A DNA stretch of 64,000 bases. Source: Streptomyces sp. HPF1205 (GTDB taxonomy: Bacteria; Actinomycetota; Actinomycetes; Streptomycetales; Streptomycetaceae). Under the pieces are notes generated by a model that had not been told where the DNA came from, ran no database searches, and saw nothing but the letters and a program-made list of their open reading frames with translations. Location: assembly GCF_020400825.1 (NCBI RefSeq), contig NZ_JAINVH010000017.1, positions 1 through 64,000 of the forward strand, read 5' to 3'. The position numbers and the translations under genes are program-made. This document shows positions 42,439 through 54,300 of the stretch, piece after piece. Every line of letters begins with the position of its first letter. Within the stretch, counting starts at the first letter, position 1.

Positions 42439-43754
42439 CGGCCGGGCACCTCTCCGTCGAACCTCGCCGTCACGGCGGCGCCGTGGGCCGGCAGGTCCTC
42501 GGCCTCGGCCAGCGTCACCACGTGGTGGGCGACCTCCGCGAGCGCCTCACGGGAGTAGTCGACGACGTGGATGCCGCGCAGGAAGGACTGCACGGACAGG
42601 CCCGAGGAGTGGCAGGCGCAGCCGCCGGTGGGCAGCACGTGGTTGGAGCCGGCGCAGTAGTCGCCGAGCGAGACGGGGGCGTGCGGGCCGACGAAGATCG
42701 CGCCGGCGTTGCGCACGCGGGCGGCCACGTCCGCCGCGTCCTCGGTCTGGATCTCCAGGTGTTCGGCGGCATAGGCGTCGACCACGGCGAGCGCCTGGTC
42801 GAGGGTGTCCACCAGCACGGTCGCGGACTGGCGGCCGGACAGCGCCGTGGCGACGCGCTCCTTGTGCCGGGTGGCCGCGACCTGGACGTCGAGTTCCTTG
42901 TCGACGGCGTCGGCCAGCGCGGGCGAGGTCGTGACGAGGACGGCGGCGGCCAGGGTGTCGTGCTCGGCCTGGCTGATCAGGTCGGCGGCCACGTGCACGG
43001 GGTCGGCGGTGCCGTCGGCCAGCACCGCGATCTCGGTGGGTCCCGCCTCGGCGTCGATGCCGATCCGGCCCTTGAGCAGGCGCTTGGCGGCGGCGACGTA
43101 GATGTTGCCGGGGCCGGTGACCAGGTTCACCGGGCGGCAGTCCTCGGTGCCGTAGGCGAACATGGCGATCGCCTGGGCGCCGCCGGCCGCGTACACCTCG
43201 TCCACGCCCAGCAGGGCGCAGGCGGCCAGGATGGTGGGGTGCGGCAGGCCGCCGAAGGCGGGCTGCGGCGGGGAGGCGACCGCGACGGCCTCCACGCCGG
43301 CCTCCTGGGCGGGCACCACGTTCATCACCACGGACGACGGGTAGACCGCCAGGCCGCCGGGTACGTAGAGGCCGACCCGCTGGACCGGCACCCACCGCTC
43401 CGTCACGGTACCGCCGGGCACGACCTGGGTGGTGACGTCGGTACGCCGCTGCGCCCGGTGCACGAGCCTGGCCCGCCGCACCGACTCCTCCAGGGCGGCG
43501 CGTACCGCCTCGTCGAGGCCGAGCAGGGCCTGGGCGAGGGCCTCGGCGGGCACCCGCAGCCGCTCGGGGCGCACCCCGTCGAACCGCTCCCCGTGCTCCA
43601 GCACCGCCGCCGTGCCGCGATGGCGCACGTCCTCGCAGATCGGCCGCACCGCTTCCAGCGCGGCCTCCACATCGAACTCGGCACGGGGCAGCAGGTCGCG
43701 GTCGATCCCGCCCTCCGGGAAGGCGGTGCCGCGCAGGTCGATTCGGGAGATCAC
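42435..43754 (-). CDS. hisD: Histidinol dehydrogenase
   Basis: The 439-residue zinc enzyme oxidises histidinol twice with NAD to histidine. The [10 protein letters not shown] segment, the family signature region around DLISQAEHD and the C-terminal [15 protein letters not shown] are intact. GTG 43754 is the likely start; TACACT ends seven bases before it, so a leaderless message is predicted. It heads the his operon. Its upstream spacer shows no attenuator leader peptide rich in His. Confidence 0.95.
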   Translation of the reverse strand: MISRIDLRGTAFPEGGIDRDLLPRAEFDVEAALEAVRPICEDVRHRGTAAVLEHGERFDGVRPERLRVPAEALAQALLGLDEAVRAALEESVRRARLVHRAQRRTDVTTQVVPGGTVTERWVPVQRVGLYVPGGLAVYPSSVVMNVVPAQEAGVEAVAVASPPQPAFGGLPHPTILAACALLGVDEVYAAGGAQAIAMFAYGTEDCRPVNLVTGPGNIYVAAAKRLLKGRIGIDAEAGPTEIAVLADGTADPVHVAADLISQAEHDTLAAAVLVTTSPALADAVDKELDVQVAATRHKERVATALSGRQSATVLVDTLDQALAVVDAYAAEHLEIQTEDAADVAARVRNAGAIFVGPHAPVSLGDYCAGSNHVLPTGGCACHSSGLSVQSFLRGIHVVDYSREALAEVAHHVVTLAEAEDLPAHGAAVTARFDGEVPGR

Positions 43755-43814
43755 CCTGCCAAGTGTAGAGACCCGGGCATGGCGGGCGTTCCACGGTCCG
43801 CTCCGTGATACACC

Positions 43815-43839
43815 CCGCGCCGGGTGCCGCCCGGCGCGG
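43815..43839. terminator. Hairpin in the hisD upstream spacer
   Basis: CCGCGCCGGG (43815-43824) pairs with CCCGGCGCGG (43830-43839). The 293-base spacer 43755-44047 otherwise holds the hisD promoter, runs of GTACGG-type repeats and the promoter of the rightward gene at 44048. It lies between divergent genes, so its role is unclear. Confidence 0.45.
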
Positions 43840-44047
43840 GCCGGGCCCGTGGAGGGGCGGTCCCGAGGACCGGGCACGGCGGCCGTACGGCGCGGATACG
43901 GGCCCGGGGCTGCCGGGGCACGGACCGGGTACGGCGTGGGTACGGACCGGGACGAGCCGGGTACGGGGCGGGTACGGGGTCCGGCGCGCCGCGCGGGCAC
44001 GCTAGCGTGTGCGGGGACGTACAGGGTGTGACGGGGGAGGTCCGGCT

Positions 44048-45760
44048 GTGACGGAATCGACCGGTCCGGCCGGTCCCGCGATGTCTTCGGAGTCCTCCGG
44101 CCACGCGGTGTCCGCGGAGGCCGTGGAGGCGGCGGTGTCCGCGGAGGCCGCGCGAGCCGTGGAGGCGGCGGCCGCGCAGGGCGGTCCGCCGCAGGAGGGG
44201 CCGCCGGCCGACTGGACGCGGGCCGAGCGGCGGATGTGGCGGGCGTTCGTGGCCGGGCGGACCTGCGACCTGCGCACCGGACGCGCCGAGGAGGACGATC
44301 CGCTGGACGGGCCCGAGTGGCCCGAGGAGCGCACGGTACGTGCCAGGTCCCTGGCCCAGCTCCTGCTCAACCCGCCGCCGCCCGTCCCGGGCCGGGTGGC
44401 CGCGCTCAAGCTCGCGGGCGTGCGGATCAGCGGCCGTCTGGCGCTGTCCGGCGGCACGGTCGCACCGTACGTGCAGTTCGACGACTGCCGCTTCGACGAC
44501 CAGGTGATGCTGCACGAGGTCAGGGCGAGCAGCATGCGGCTGGTGCGCTGCCTGATCCCCCGCCTGGAGGCCGCGCGGTTGCAGGTCACCGGCGACCTGC
44601 ACCTTCCGCAGTGCCTGGTCCCGGGCGGGATCCGGCTGTCGGACGCGCAGATCGGCACCGACCTGCTGCTCAACCAGCTCGTCGCGCGCCGCGACCGGCA
44701 CGACCAGGCCATCGCGGCGGACGGACTGGTCGTCGGCCAGGACGTGGAGGCCGAACTGATGGAGCTCAGCGGCGAGCTGAGCCTGCGCAGCGCGCGCATC
44801 GGCGGCCGGCTGAGCCTGCGCGGCAGCGTCCTGCGCAACCCGTACGGCCGCTACGCGCTGAACGCCCCCCGGGTCACCGTCGAGCACACCCTCTACCTGA
44901 GCGCCGGGTGGAACCCCTACGGCGGCTCCCCCGGCGACACCTCGCCGCCACCGGGTGTGGACACCAAGGACTTCGTGTGCGAGGGCGGGCTGCGGCTGGA
45001 CGACGGGCGGTTCGGCAACGCGGTGATCATCCACCGGGCCCGGTTCCGGCTCGGCGAGGAGCAGCAGGTCTCGCTGCGCCGGATCCAGACCCCGGAGCTG
45101 CGCTACACACCCGGCAGGCCGCCGACCGGCGTGGTGTCGCTGTCCGGCGCGCGGGTCGGCAAGCTCGTGGACGCCCCCAGCGGCTGGCCGACCACGCCCG
45201 GCCGGCTGAGCCTGCGCGGCTTCGTCTACGACGGCCTGGCCCCTGCCGAGGAGTTCCCGCTGCGCGCCCGTATCGCCTGGCTGCGGACGGCCACCCCCGA
45301 GTACAGCCCGGAGCCGTACGAACGGCTGGCCGCCGCCTTGCGGGAGAGCGGCGAGGGCGACGAGGCCCGGGAGGTGCAGCTGGCCAGGCAGCGCCGCCGC
45401 CGCGAGTCCCTGACGCTCGCGGGGCGGATCTGGGGGTGGCTGCAGGACGTCACGGTGGGCTACGGCTACCGGCCAGGGCGGGCCGCGGTGTGGATGGCGG
45501 TGCTGTGGGCGCTAGGCGCCGTGTACTTCGCCGGGCGTTCGGCGCCGCCACCGGCCGACTCCGGCGGCTACCAGCCGCACTGGAGCCCGGCGCTGTACGC
45601 CCTCGACCTGCTGCTGCCGGTCATCGACCTCGGCCAGGACAACGCCTGGCGGTGGACCGGCACGGCTCAGTGGGTCGCCTCGGCGCTCACCCTGCTCGGC
45701 TGGATGCTCGCGACCACCGCCGCCGCGGGCGCCAGCCGCCTGCTGCGCCGCGGGTCGTGA
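44048..45760 (+). CDS. Membrane-anchored protein with beta-helix/pentapeptide-like repeats
   Basis: The 570-residue protein has an Ala-rich N-terminus, then many short repeats such as [16 protein letters not shown] and [16 protein letters not shown] with regularly spaced Leu, which suggest a right-handed beta-helix like pentapeptide-repeat proteins. Two C-terminal hydrophobic segments (about 480-500 and 535-560) would anchor it. Streptomycete homologues are, as I recall, labelled membrane-associated oxidoreductases, but I see no nucleotide-binding motif to justify that. GTG 44048 follows GGGAGG closely. Function unknown. Confidence 0.75.
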   Translation: MTESTGPAGPAMSSESSGHAVSAEAVEAAVSAEAARAVEAAAAQGGPPQEGPPADWTRAERRMWRAFVAGRTCDLRTGRAEEDDPLDGPEWPEERTVRARSLAQLLLNPPPPVPGRVAALKLAGVRISGRLALSGGTVAPYVQFDDCRFDDQVMLHEVRASSMRLVRCLIPRLEAARLQVTGDLHLPQCLVPGGIRLSDAQIGTDLLLNQLVARRDRHDQAIAADGLVVGQDVEAELMELSGELSLRSARIGGRLSLRGSVLRNPYGRYALNAPRVTVEHTLYLSAGWNPYGGSPGDTSPPPGVDTKDFVCEGGLRLDDGRFGNAVIIHRARFRLGEEQQVSLRRIQTPELRYTPGRPPTGVVSLSGARVGKLVDAPSGWPTTPGRLSLRGFVYDGLAPAEEFPLRARIAWLRTATPEYSPEPYERLAAALRESGEGDEAREVQLARQRRRRESLTLAGRIWGWLQDVTVGYGYRPGRAAVWMAVLWALGAVYFAGRSAPPPADSGGYQPHWSPALYALDLLLPVIDLGQDNAWRWTGTAQWVASALTLLGWMLATTAAAGASRLLRRGS

Positions 45761-45869
45761 GGTGAACCGCGGGTCGTGAGGGGCACCCGTGCACACGGGG
45801 GCGGCGGGGGCGTGGTCGGTGCCGAGGTCCCGTCCCGCGGCGGGGCGCGCGGCCCTTACGCTGCTCGGT

Positions 45870-46583
45870 GTGACTCGTCTTCCGCTCTTCCCGCTCGGAG
45901 CAGCGCTCTTCCCCGGCCTGGTGCTGCCGCTGAACGTCTTCGAGGAGCGGTACCGCGCCCTCGTCCGCGACCTGCTCGCACTGCCCGAGGACGCCCCCCG
46001 CCGCTTCGGGGTGATCGCCATCAGGAACGGCCTGGAGGTCGCCCCCACCGGGCAGGAGGGCCGCGCCACCGGGCCCGCCGCGGGCCTGGGCGACGAGCCG
46101 ATGGAGGCGCTGTACGGCTACGGCTGCGTCGCCGACGCGGCAGGCATCGCCGAGCGCGAGGGCGGCGGCTACGAACTGGTCGCGACCGGGGTCACCCGTT
46201 TCTCGCTGCTGTCCCTCGACGTGTCCGGCGAGTACCTCACCGGCGAGGTCGAGGAGGTCCCGGAGCGGACGGGCACGGGCGCGGGGGCGCTGGTCCCCGA
46301 GGTGACGCGGGCGTTCACCGCGTACCAGAAGCGGCTGGCCGGTGCGCGGGAGCGGACGCTGTCGGCGCAGGAGTTCCCCGACGACCCGACCGTGCTGTCC
46401 TACCTGGTGGCGGCGGCTGTGATCGCGGAGACCCCGGTCAAGCAGGGCCTGCTGGAGACGCCGGACACGGCGGCGCGGCTGGGCGCGGAGCTGCGGCTGC
46501 TGCGCCGGGAGAGCGCCCTCATCGACAAGCTGCCGTCGCTGCCGGCGGTGGACCTGGCGCAGCAGGCGGTGAGCGCGAACTGA
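45870..46583 (+). CDS. LON peptidase substrate-binding-domain protein
   Basis: The 237-residue protein consists of the LON N-terminal domain alone: LPLFPLGAALFPGLVLPLNVFEERYR opens it (cited only in part here as LPLFPLG and LNVFEERYR), without ATPase or protease domains. Such stand-alone proteins are widespread and of unknown function. The GTG start has TACGCT ending seven bases upstream and no ribosome site, so it is probably leaderless. Its stop shares one base with the next gene's ATG. Confidence 0.85.
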   Translation: MTRLPLFPLGAALFPGLVLPLNVFEERYRALVRDLLALPEDAPRRFGVIAIRNGLEVAPTGQEGRATGPAAGLGDEPMEALYGYGCVADAAGIAEREGGGYELVATGVTRFSLLSLDVSGEYLTGEVEEVPERTGTGAGALVPEVTRAFTAYQKRLAGARERTLSAQEFPDDPTVLSYLVAAAVIAETPVKQGLLETPDTAARLGAELRLLRRESALIDKLPSLPAVDLAQQAVSAN

Positions 46584-47080
46584 TGGCCAGGAAGTCACGG
46601 GCCGGCGGCGGCACACCGGCGACCGTCGCCCTGGAGAAGGCGGGCGTGCCCTTCACCGTCCACGCCTACACCCACGACTCCGCCTCGGGCCTGCCGTACG
46701 GCGAGGAGGCCGCGGCGGCCCTCGGCGTCCCGGCCGACCGCGTCTTCAAGACGCTGGTCGCCGATGTCGACGGCGCCCTGACCGTGGCCGTCGTCCCGGT
46801 CTCGGCGAGCCTGGACCTGAAGGCGCTGGCGTCTGCCGCGGGCGGCAAGCGGGCCGCGATGGCCGACCCGGCCGCCGCGGAGCGCTCCAGCGGTTACGTG
46901 GTGGGCGGCATCTCGCCGCTGGGCCAGCGCAAGGCCCTGCCGACCGTGATCGACGCCTCGGCCCTCGCGCACGAGACGGTGTTCGTCTCGGCCGGCAAGC
47001 GCGGCCTGGAGGTGGAGCTGGCGCCCGCGGACCTGCGCGCGCTGACCTCGGCGAGGACGGCGCCGATCGCGCGGGCCTGA
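46583..47080 (+). CDS. ybaK: YbaK/EbsC-type Cys-tRNA(Pro) deacylase
   Basis: The 165-residue protein belongs to the YbaK/ProX editing family that removes cysteine wrongly attached to tRNA-Pro. The phrase ADRVFKTLVADVDG contains the conserved lysine of the family, and GYVVGGISPLGQRK is the conserved binding loop. ATG 46583 shares its A with the stop of the LON-domain gene (TGATG), so translation is probably coupled. Length is normal for YbaK. Confidence 0.9.
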   Translation: MARKSRAGGGTPATVALEKAGVPFTVHAYTHDSASGLPYGEEAAAALGVPADRVFKTLVADVDGALTVAVVPVSASLDLKALASAAGGKRAAMADPAAAERSSGYVVGGISPLGQRKALPTVIDASALAHETVFVSAGKRGLEVELAPADLRALTSARTAPIARA

Positions 47081-47099
47081 GGCCGGCGCACGCGCACGG

Positions 47100-47729
47100 C
47101 TACTCCTTGGGCGCGGGTTCCCGCGGGTCCCGGTCCCGGTCCTGGTCCGCGTCCCTCGGCCCGAACACCGAGGTGAGCGCCAGGTGCGCGAGCATCGCGG
47201 CCGCCGGGAACGCCACGAGGGCGCTCTTGGCCCGCAGCTCCAGCGGCCCGTCGAACACCACCTTCGGCCCCACCGCCTTCGCGTGGGCGACGATGTCGGT
47301 GGTGGGTCCGAGCGCGAGGCCCAGCCGCCAGCCGATGACGGAGGCGAGCGCGCCGCCCACGGCGAGCCCGAGGACCGGCCCGATGCCGCCCTTGCGGTAC
47401 CGCAGGAAGACCACCGCGGCGCTGAGCACGCCGAGCGCGGCCGCGATCAGGATGAACGTGCCGTCGCCCCCGACCGCCTCCTCGCCCTCGGTGTCCTTGA
47501 GGTAGACGGCCTGTCCGTCGGAGACCATGGGGATCCGCGGCGACAGCCACAGCCAGACCAGCCCGAGGGCCACGCCGGTCACCGCGACGAGCAGGGCGAC
47601 CAGCAGGCCGCGGACGGTCTCCTCGCGTACGGACATCCGCTCGTTCCCGGGCGCGCCGGGATCCCCGTCCGCACCGGGGTACGGCGGGAGGGACGGCGGC
47701 TCGTCATGCGGCGTCAGGGGAGCTGTCAC
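47100..47729 (-). CDS. DUF2567-like membrane protein
   Basis: The 209-residue protein has a Pro-rich cytoplasmic N-terminus, about four hydrophobic segments (near 40-63, 95-110, 118-140 and 168-185) and an acidic/Arg-rich tail. It resembles actinobacterial DUF2567 proteins of unknown function. The start is GTG at 47729. It is convergent with ybaK, 20 bases away, and stands downstream of an ABC exporter in the same direction. Confidence 0.68.
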   Translation of the reverse strand: MTAPLTPHDEPPSLPPYPGADGDPGAPGNERMSVREETVRGLLVALLVAVTGVALGLVWLWLSPRIPMVSDGQAVYLKDTEGEEAVGGDGTFILIAAALGVLSAAVVFLRYRKGGIGPVLGLAVGGALASVIGWRLGLALGPTTDIVAHAKAVGPKVVFDGPLELRAKSALVAFPAAAMLAHLALTSVFGPRDADQDRDRDPREPAPKE

Positions 47730-47763
47730 CCGCCCATCGTGCCAGGTGCCCGCGGCGGGCGCG

Positions 47764-48587
47764 TCACCGGCAGGCCGCCCTGCGGTAGGCCCAGGTGGCC
47801 ACGGCCAGCGAGCAGACCCCGACGGCGGCGCACACCGACAGGTCGGCGCCGACGGCGGCCCAGTGCGTGGCCCCGGAGCCGAGGGTGCGCGCGAGGGCCT
47901 CGACGCCGTACGTGGAGGGCAGCGCGTCGCGGGCCCAGGCCACGGGCGCGGGCATGTGCGAGGCGGGCAGCACGCCGAGCAGGAGCGCCGCGGACATGCC
48001 GAGCTGCCCGAACAGCGTGGCGATCTCCTGCCGGGGCGCGAGCAGCCCGAGCGCGGCGCCCAGGCCCGACAGCGCGGCGCCGGCGAGCGGCACCACGGCG
48101 ACCAGCACCCACAGGTTCACCAGCGTGAGGTGGAACAGGACGCATCCGGTGACGGCGGTGACGAGCGTGCCCGGGACGGTGAACGACGCGTAGGCGGCGG
48201 CCGCGCCCAGGACGACGGCCGCGGGCGGCACCGGCAGCGTGGCGTAGTGGTCGAGGCCGCCCGAGGCCCGCAACTGCCCGAAGTACTGGGCGAGCAGGTT
48301 GAGCGCGACGAAGGCCACCACCAGGACGCTCGATCCGGCGACGACGGACCGGGCGGCCTCGCCGCCCCCGGCGTGCACGACCCCGCGCATCATGACCATG
48401 ATCCCCACCGACTGGAAGGTGGCCACGAACAGCAGGGGGATGCGGGCCACCCGGGCGCGGGAGAGCTGCGCGCGGTAGACGGCGGCGAACGCCGGGACCA
48501 GCCGGGCCCGCGGCGCCAGCTCGGCCGGCGGGGACGGCGGCCGCTCGGCGGCGGCCGGCCCGCCCCCGGGCCGCTGTACGGCGATCG

Positions 48588-48591
<4 letters not shown>
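47764..48591 (-). CDS. ABC-2 type exporter permease
   Basis: The 275-residue protein has six hydrophobic segments of the ABC-2 type, with an amphipathic N-terminus (residues 25-45) before the first helix. The cargo is unknown; relatives export drugs, lipids or peptides. The GTG at 48591 overlaps the stop of the ATPase gene (GTGA), the usual coupling of a two-gene exporter. Length is normal. Confidence 0.87.
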
Positions 48592-49622
<1,031 letters not shown>

Positions 49623-49685
49623 CGAGGGTACGCGCCCCGCGGCCCTGCGGCCTTCGCGGGGTTCGCCGGGGAGCGCCCGGGGCGC

Positions 49686-50885
49686 TCAGCGGCCCTCGCC
49701 CGCCTGGTCCGCGGACGCCTTGCCGTCCACCTCGCGCCAGAAGCCCGCCCGGATCGCGTAGCGGTCCTGCTCGTCGATCTGGTCGTCCTTGTGCGCCAGG
49801 AGGCCGAAGCGGGCGGCGTAGCGCAGGAGCTCGCCGTCGATGCGGTGCGGGACGCGGGGGTAGTGGGAGGAGAGCTGCTGGATGAGGGCCGGGTCGCCGA
49901 CGCGGGCGATCCAGCGGCGGGCGAAGACCTGGCCGACCTCGTAGGGGTCGCCGCTGACGGCGGTGATGTCGGCCTCGCGGTCGGCCCAGCGCTGCTCGGC
50001 CGTGGTGAGCTGGGCGAGGGTGGGCAGGCCGCTGGTGTCGGCGGCGTCGGCGGCGCGGTCGGTCCAGCTCTTGTCGGAGGACCAGCGCAGGGTGGCGCCG
50101 GCCGCCTGCTGCGGCGGTTGCGGGGCGTGCGCGCGGCCGAGGTCGGCGAGGTCCTTGGGGGTGGGTACGGCCCTGCCGGCCGGGCCCGCGGGCGCCGATC
50201 CGTTCTTGGCCGGGTGTGCCGGGTGGTGGGGAGCCGGCGCGGGCGGGGGCGGCGGCGCGGTGGTCTCCGGCAGCGGCGCGGCCAGGATCGCGGCGATCTC
50301 GGGGCGCGGCCCGGGTGGCGGGCAGAAGCCGGCGGCGTCGCGGGCCCGGATGGCCGCGGTGATCCACTCGCGGTCCAGCACCCGCCGCTCGTCCGCCTCG
50401 GCCACCAGGTCCTCGGACTGGTTGTAGTCGCCGTCGGCGGCCTGCACGGCCCACAGGTGGACGGCGACGCCGTGCTCCTTGGCGGACATCATGCCGGGCA
50501 GCAGGTCGCCGTCCCCGGTGACCAGCACCACGTCGGAGCAGGCGCGGTTCCTCGCCAGCTCGGACAGCTCGGCGTGCATGGCGGCGTCGACGCCCTTCTG
50601 CGCCCACCTGCCGTCCGTTCGGGTGAGTGCGCCCAGGCGTACGGTCACTCGGGGCATCACCCGCAGCCGGCGGTGCTCGGGTTGCGGAACGCGGTCGGGC
50701 GCCCCGTCGAACCAGTAGATCCGCAGCAGTGGCCGGCCGGTCTCGTCCTCCGCGCGTCGGCGCAGGCCAGCGACCACGGCGGCATGATCGACGGTGATCC
50801 GGGACCGCGACGGCTCACCCGCCAGCAGGCTCGCCGCTGCGCCCAGCAGGTATCCGGCGTCCACCAGGACGACGCAGCGGTCCAT
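49686..50885 (-). CDS. NYN-domain (PIN-like) ribonuclease-like protein
   Basis: The 399-residue protein has an N-terminal NYN domain (about 1-175) with the acidic residues expected for a metal-dependent nuclease: VVLVDAGYLLG, KGVDAAMHAEL and VLVTGDGDLLPG. A Pro/Ala-rich linker (about 205-245) leads to a C-terminal helical domain of unknown type rich in Asp/Glu. NYN proteins process or degrade RNA. It is transcribed alone, divergently from the small gene at 51112. Confidence 0.87.
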   Translation of the reverse strand: MDRCVVLVDAGYLLGAAASLLAGEPSRSRITVDHAAVVAGLRRRAEDETGRPLLRIYWFDGAPDRVPQPEHRRLRVMPRVTVRLGALTRTDGRWAQKGVDAAMHAELSELARNRACSDVVLVTGDGDLLPGMMSAKEHGVAVHLWAVQAADGDYNQSEDLVAEADERRVLDREWITAAIRARDAAGFCPPPGPRPEIAAILAAPLPETTAPPPPPAPAPHHPAHPAKNGSAPAGPAGRAVPTPKDLADLGRAHAPQPPQQAAGATLRWSSDKSWTDRAADAADTSGLPTLAQLTTAEQRWADREADITAVSGDPYEVGQVFARRWIARVGDPALIQQLSSHYPRVPHRIDGELLRYAARFGLLAHKDDQIDEQDRYAIRAGFWREVDGKASADQAGEGR

Positions 50886-51111
50886 CGCGCACCTCTTCCG
50901 GTCGTCCCCCGGCAGTGACTTCTCGAAGGCTTCCCCCGAGTCTGCCCGAATGCTCGGGGGTTATGACCGTGAACGCGATCTTCGGCGTGGCGCGGCTCAC
51001 GTTTTTTCCGGCCCCCACTGCCCAACTGCCCGAAATGCGTGGTTCGTACTCCCATGCAAGCCTGAATGCGGCCCCCATCGGCCAGCATCCCCTCACTAGG
51101 AAGGCACGATC

Positions 51112-51273
51112 GTGGCTAAGAACAAGAACCAGAACCGTCAGCGTGATCAGCGCGGTGAACGCCAGCGCCCGCAAAGCCCGGAGCCGGTCGGCGCACCGCC
51201 CGCCGAGGACCACATGATGCCCGCCGCCACTCAGGCGCCGCGCCGGCAGCAGAAGCGCTTCGGCCACAACTGA
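51112..51273 (+). CDS. Small conserved-looking hydrophilic protein ending KRFGHN
   Basis: A 53-residue, highly polar and basic protein begins MAKNKNQNRQRDQRGERQ and ends QQKRFGHN. The GTG start lies eight bases after AGGAAGG, an excellent ribosome site. I recall very similar small proteins next to dnaE in other streptomycetes, which supports it; function is unknown. It is disordered by appearance and could bind nucleic acid. A strong bidirectional terminator follows, and dnaE ends just beyond. Confidence 0.75.
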   Translation: MAKNKNQNRQRDQRGERQRPQSPEPVGAPPAEDHMMPAATQAPRRQQKRFGHN

Positions 51274-51300
51274 TCGCGTCCCGCTCGCGGTTCGCCACGC

Positions 51301-51326
51301 GGGGGTGCCTCTTCGGGGGCACCCCC
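51301..51326. terminator. Bidirectional terminator between the small gene and dnaE
   Basis: GGGGGTGCC (51301-51309) pairs exactly with GGCACCCCC (51318-51326) around an eight-base loop, between convergent genes. Confidence 0.85.
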
Positions 51327-51376
51327 GTTAGCACTCCCCGGGTCCCGCGCCGGTCGCGCCGGCGCGGGACCCGGTC

Positions 51377-54300
51377 TCAGCCGGCCTGCTGGCCCGCTCC
51401 CAGGCACGCGGGCCCCAGCAGGGCCTTGAGGTCGCCGAACAGCGAGGGGTCCGCGGTCACCCGGTGCCGGTCGAGCCGCAGCACCGTGGTGCTGCGGACG
51501 CCCTGCAGCCGCACCCGCACCTCGGTGTTGCCCCGGTGGCTGTCCAGGACCTCGCCGAGCCGGGCCACCAGCGGCGGGGTGACCTTGACCGTCGGGATGG
51601 AGATCATCACCGGCGCGTTGGCGCCCACGTCGGACAGGTCGGGGACCGCGAGCTCCATCGCGACCAGCCGGGGCACGTCCTCCCGCTTGTCCAGCCGGCC
51701 CTTGACGAACACCACCGCGTCCTCGACCAGTTGGGTCGAGACCAGTTGGTAGGTCGCGGGGAAGAACATGCAGTCCACCGAGCCGCCGAGGTCCTCGACG
51801 GTGGCGATCGCCCAGGCGTTGCCCTGCTTGGTCATCTTGCGCTGCAGGCCGGAGATGATGCCGCCGATGGTGACGACGGCGCCGTCGGCGTAGTCGCCGG
51901 CCAGCGCGGCGACGGAGGCGTCCGCCTTGTCGCCCAGCACGTGCTCGATGCCGAAGAGCGGGTGGTCCGAGACGTACAGGCCGAGCATCTCTCGCTCCTG
52001 GGCGAGCAGGTAGGTCTTGTCCCACTCGATGTCGGAGAAGACGACATCCATGCCGAAGGCGGGGCCGTCGTCGGCGTCGTCCTCGCCCATGCCGCCGAAG
52101 AGGTCGAACTGTCCCTCGGCCTCCTTGCGCTTGACCTGGACCACGTTGTCGATCATGGTCTCGAAGTGCTCGGTCAGGCCGCGCCTGGTGTGCCCCATGG
52201 TGTCGAAGGCGCCGGCCTTGATCAGCGACTCGACGGTCCGCTTGTTGCAGACCACCAGCTCGACCTTGTCCAGGAAGTCGGGGAACGAGGCGTACCGGCC
52301 CTTGGACTTGCGCGACTTGACGACCGAGTCGACCACGTTCTGCCCGACGTTGCGGACCGCGGTGAGGCCGAACACGATCGTGTCGTCCCCTCGGGGTGTG
52401 AAGTTCGCGTTCGACTCGTTGACGTCGGGCGGCAGGACCTTGATGCCCATGCGGCGGCACTCGTTGAGGTAGAGCGCCATCTTGTCCTTGTCGTCCTTCA
52501 CCGAGGTGAGCAGGCCCGCCATGTACTCGGCCGGGTAGTTCGCCTTCAGGTACGCCGTCCAGTACGACACCAGGCCGTACGCCGCCGAGTGGGCCTTGTT
52601 GAAGGCGTAGCCGGCGAAGGGGACCAGGACGTCCCACACGGCCTGGATGGCCTCGTCGGAGTAGCCCCGCTCCCGCATGCCCGCCTGGAAGGGGATGAAC
52701 TCCTTGTCGAGGACCTCCTTCTTCTTCTTGCCCATCGCGCGGCGCAGCAGGTCGGCCTGGCCGAGCGAGTACCCCGCCAGCACCTGGGCGGCCTTCTGCA
52801 CCTGCTCCTGGTACACGATGAGGCCGTAGGTGATGTCCAGGACCTCCCGCAGCGGCTCCTCCAGCTCCGGGTGGATCGGGGTGATCTCCTGCTGCTTGTT
52901 CTTGCGCAGCGCGTAGTTGATGTGCGAGTTCATACCCATCGGGCCCGGCCGGTACAGGGCCGAGACGGCGGAGATGTCCTCGAAGTTGTCGGGCTTCATC
53001 ATGCGCAGCAGCGAGCGCATGGGGCCGCCGTCGAACTGGAAGACGCCCAGGGTGTCGCCGCGGCTGAGCAGCGCGTACGTGTTGGGGTCGTCCAGCGGCA
53101 GGGACAGCAGGTCGATCTCGACGCCCTTGTTGGCCTTGATCGACTTGACCGCGTCGTCCATGATCGTCAGGTTGCGCAGGCCCAGGAAGTCCATCTTCAG
53201 CAGGCCGAGCGACTCGCAGCTCGGGTAGTCCCACTGCGTGACGACCGCGCCGTCGTTCTTCGGCGAGAAGATCGGCACGTGGTCGATCAGCGGCTCGGCG
53301 GACATGATCACGCCGGCCGCGTGCACGCCCATCTGCCGGACCAGGCCCTCGATGCCGCGGGCGGAGTCGATGACCTTGGTGACGTCCGGCTCGTTCTCGT
53401 ACATCGCGCGGACCTCGGCGGCCTCGCTGTAGCGCGGGTGGTCCTTGTCGGTGATGCCGGACAGCGGGATGCCCTTGCCGAGGACGTCGGCGGGCATGGC
53501 CTTGGTGATCCGGTCGCCCATGGAGAACGGGTAGCCCAGCACCCGGGCCGAGTCCTTGATCGCGGCCTTGGCCTTGATGGTGCCGTAGGTGGCGATCTGC
53601 GCGACCTTGTCGGAGCCGTACTTCTCCGTGACGTACCGGATGACCTCGCCGCGCCGGCGCTCGTCGAAGTCGATGTCGACGTCGGGCATGGAGACGCGCT
53701 CGGGGTTGAGGAAGCGCTCGAAGATCAGCCCGTGCGGCACCGGGTCGAGGTCGGTGATGCCCATCGCGTACGCGACGATCGAACCGGCCGCGGAGCCGCG
53801 GCCGGGGCCGACCGCGATGCCGTTGTTCTTCGCCCACATGATGAAGTCGGCGACCACCAGGAAGTAGCCGGGGAACCCCATCGTGATGATGGTGTCCATC
53901 TCGTACTCGGCGAGCTTCTGGCGGTCCTCGGGGACGCCGCCCGGGTAGCGGCGGGCCATGCCGCGGGCGACCTCCTCGCGGAACCAGGAGACCTCGTCGT
54001 ACCCCTCGGGCACGTCGAAGCGCGGCATGAGGTTCCGGAACTGGAACATGCCCTCGGTGTCGATCCGGTCGGCGATCAGCCGCTGGGTGTTGCGGCAGCC
54101 CTCCTGCCAGGCGTCGGAGGAGTCGATCGCGTACATCTCGGCGGCCGACTTCAGGTAGTAGCCGGAGCCGTCGAACTTGAACCGGTCGGGGTCGGAGAGG
54201 TTGGAGCCGGTCTGGATGCACAGCAGGGTGTCGTGGGCGGCGGACTCCTGGGCGTACGTGTAGTGGGAGTCGTTGGTGACGACGAACGGCGCCTTGAGCT

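Noticed and set aside
43755-44047. Possible his attenuator leader
   Set aside because: No short His-rich frame precedes hisD.
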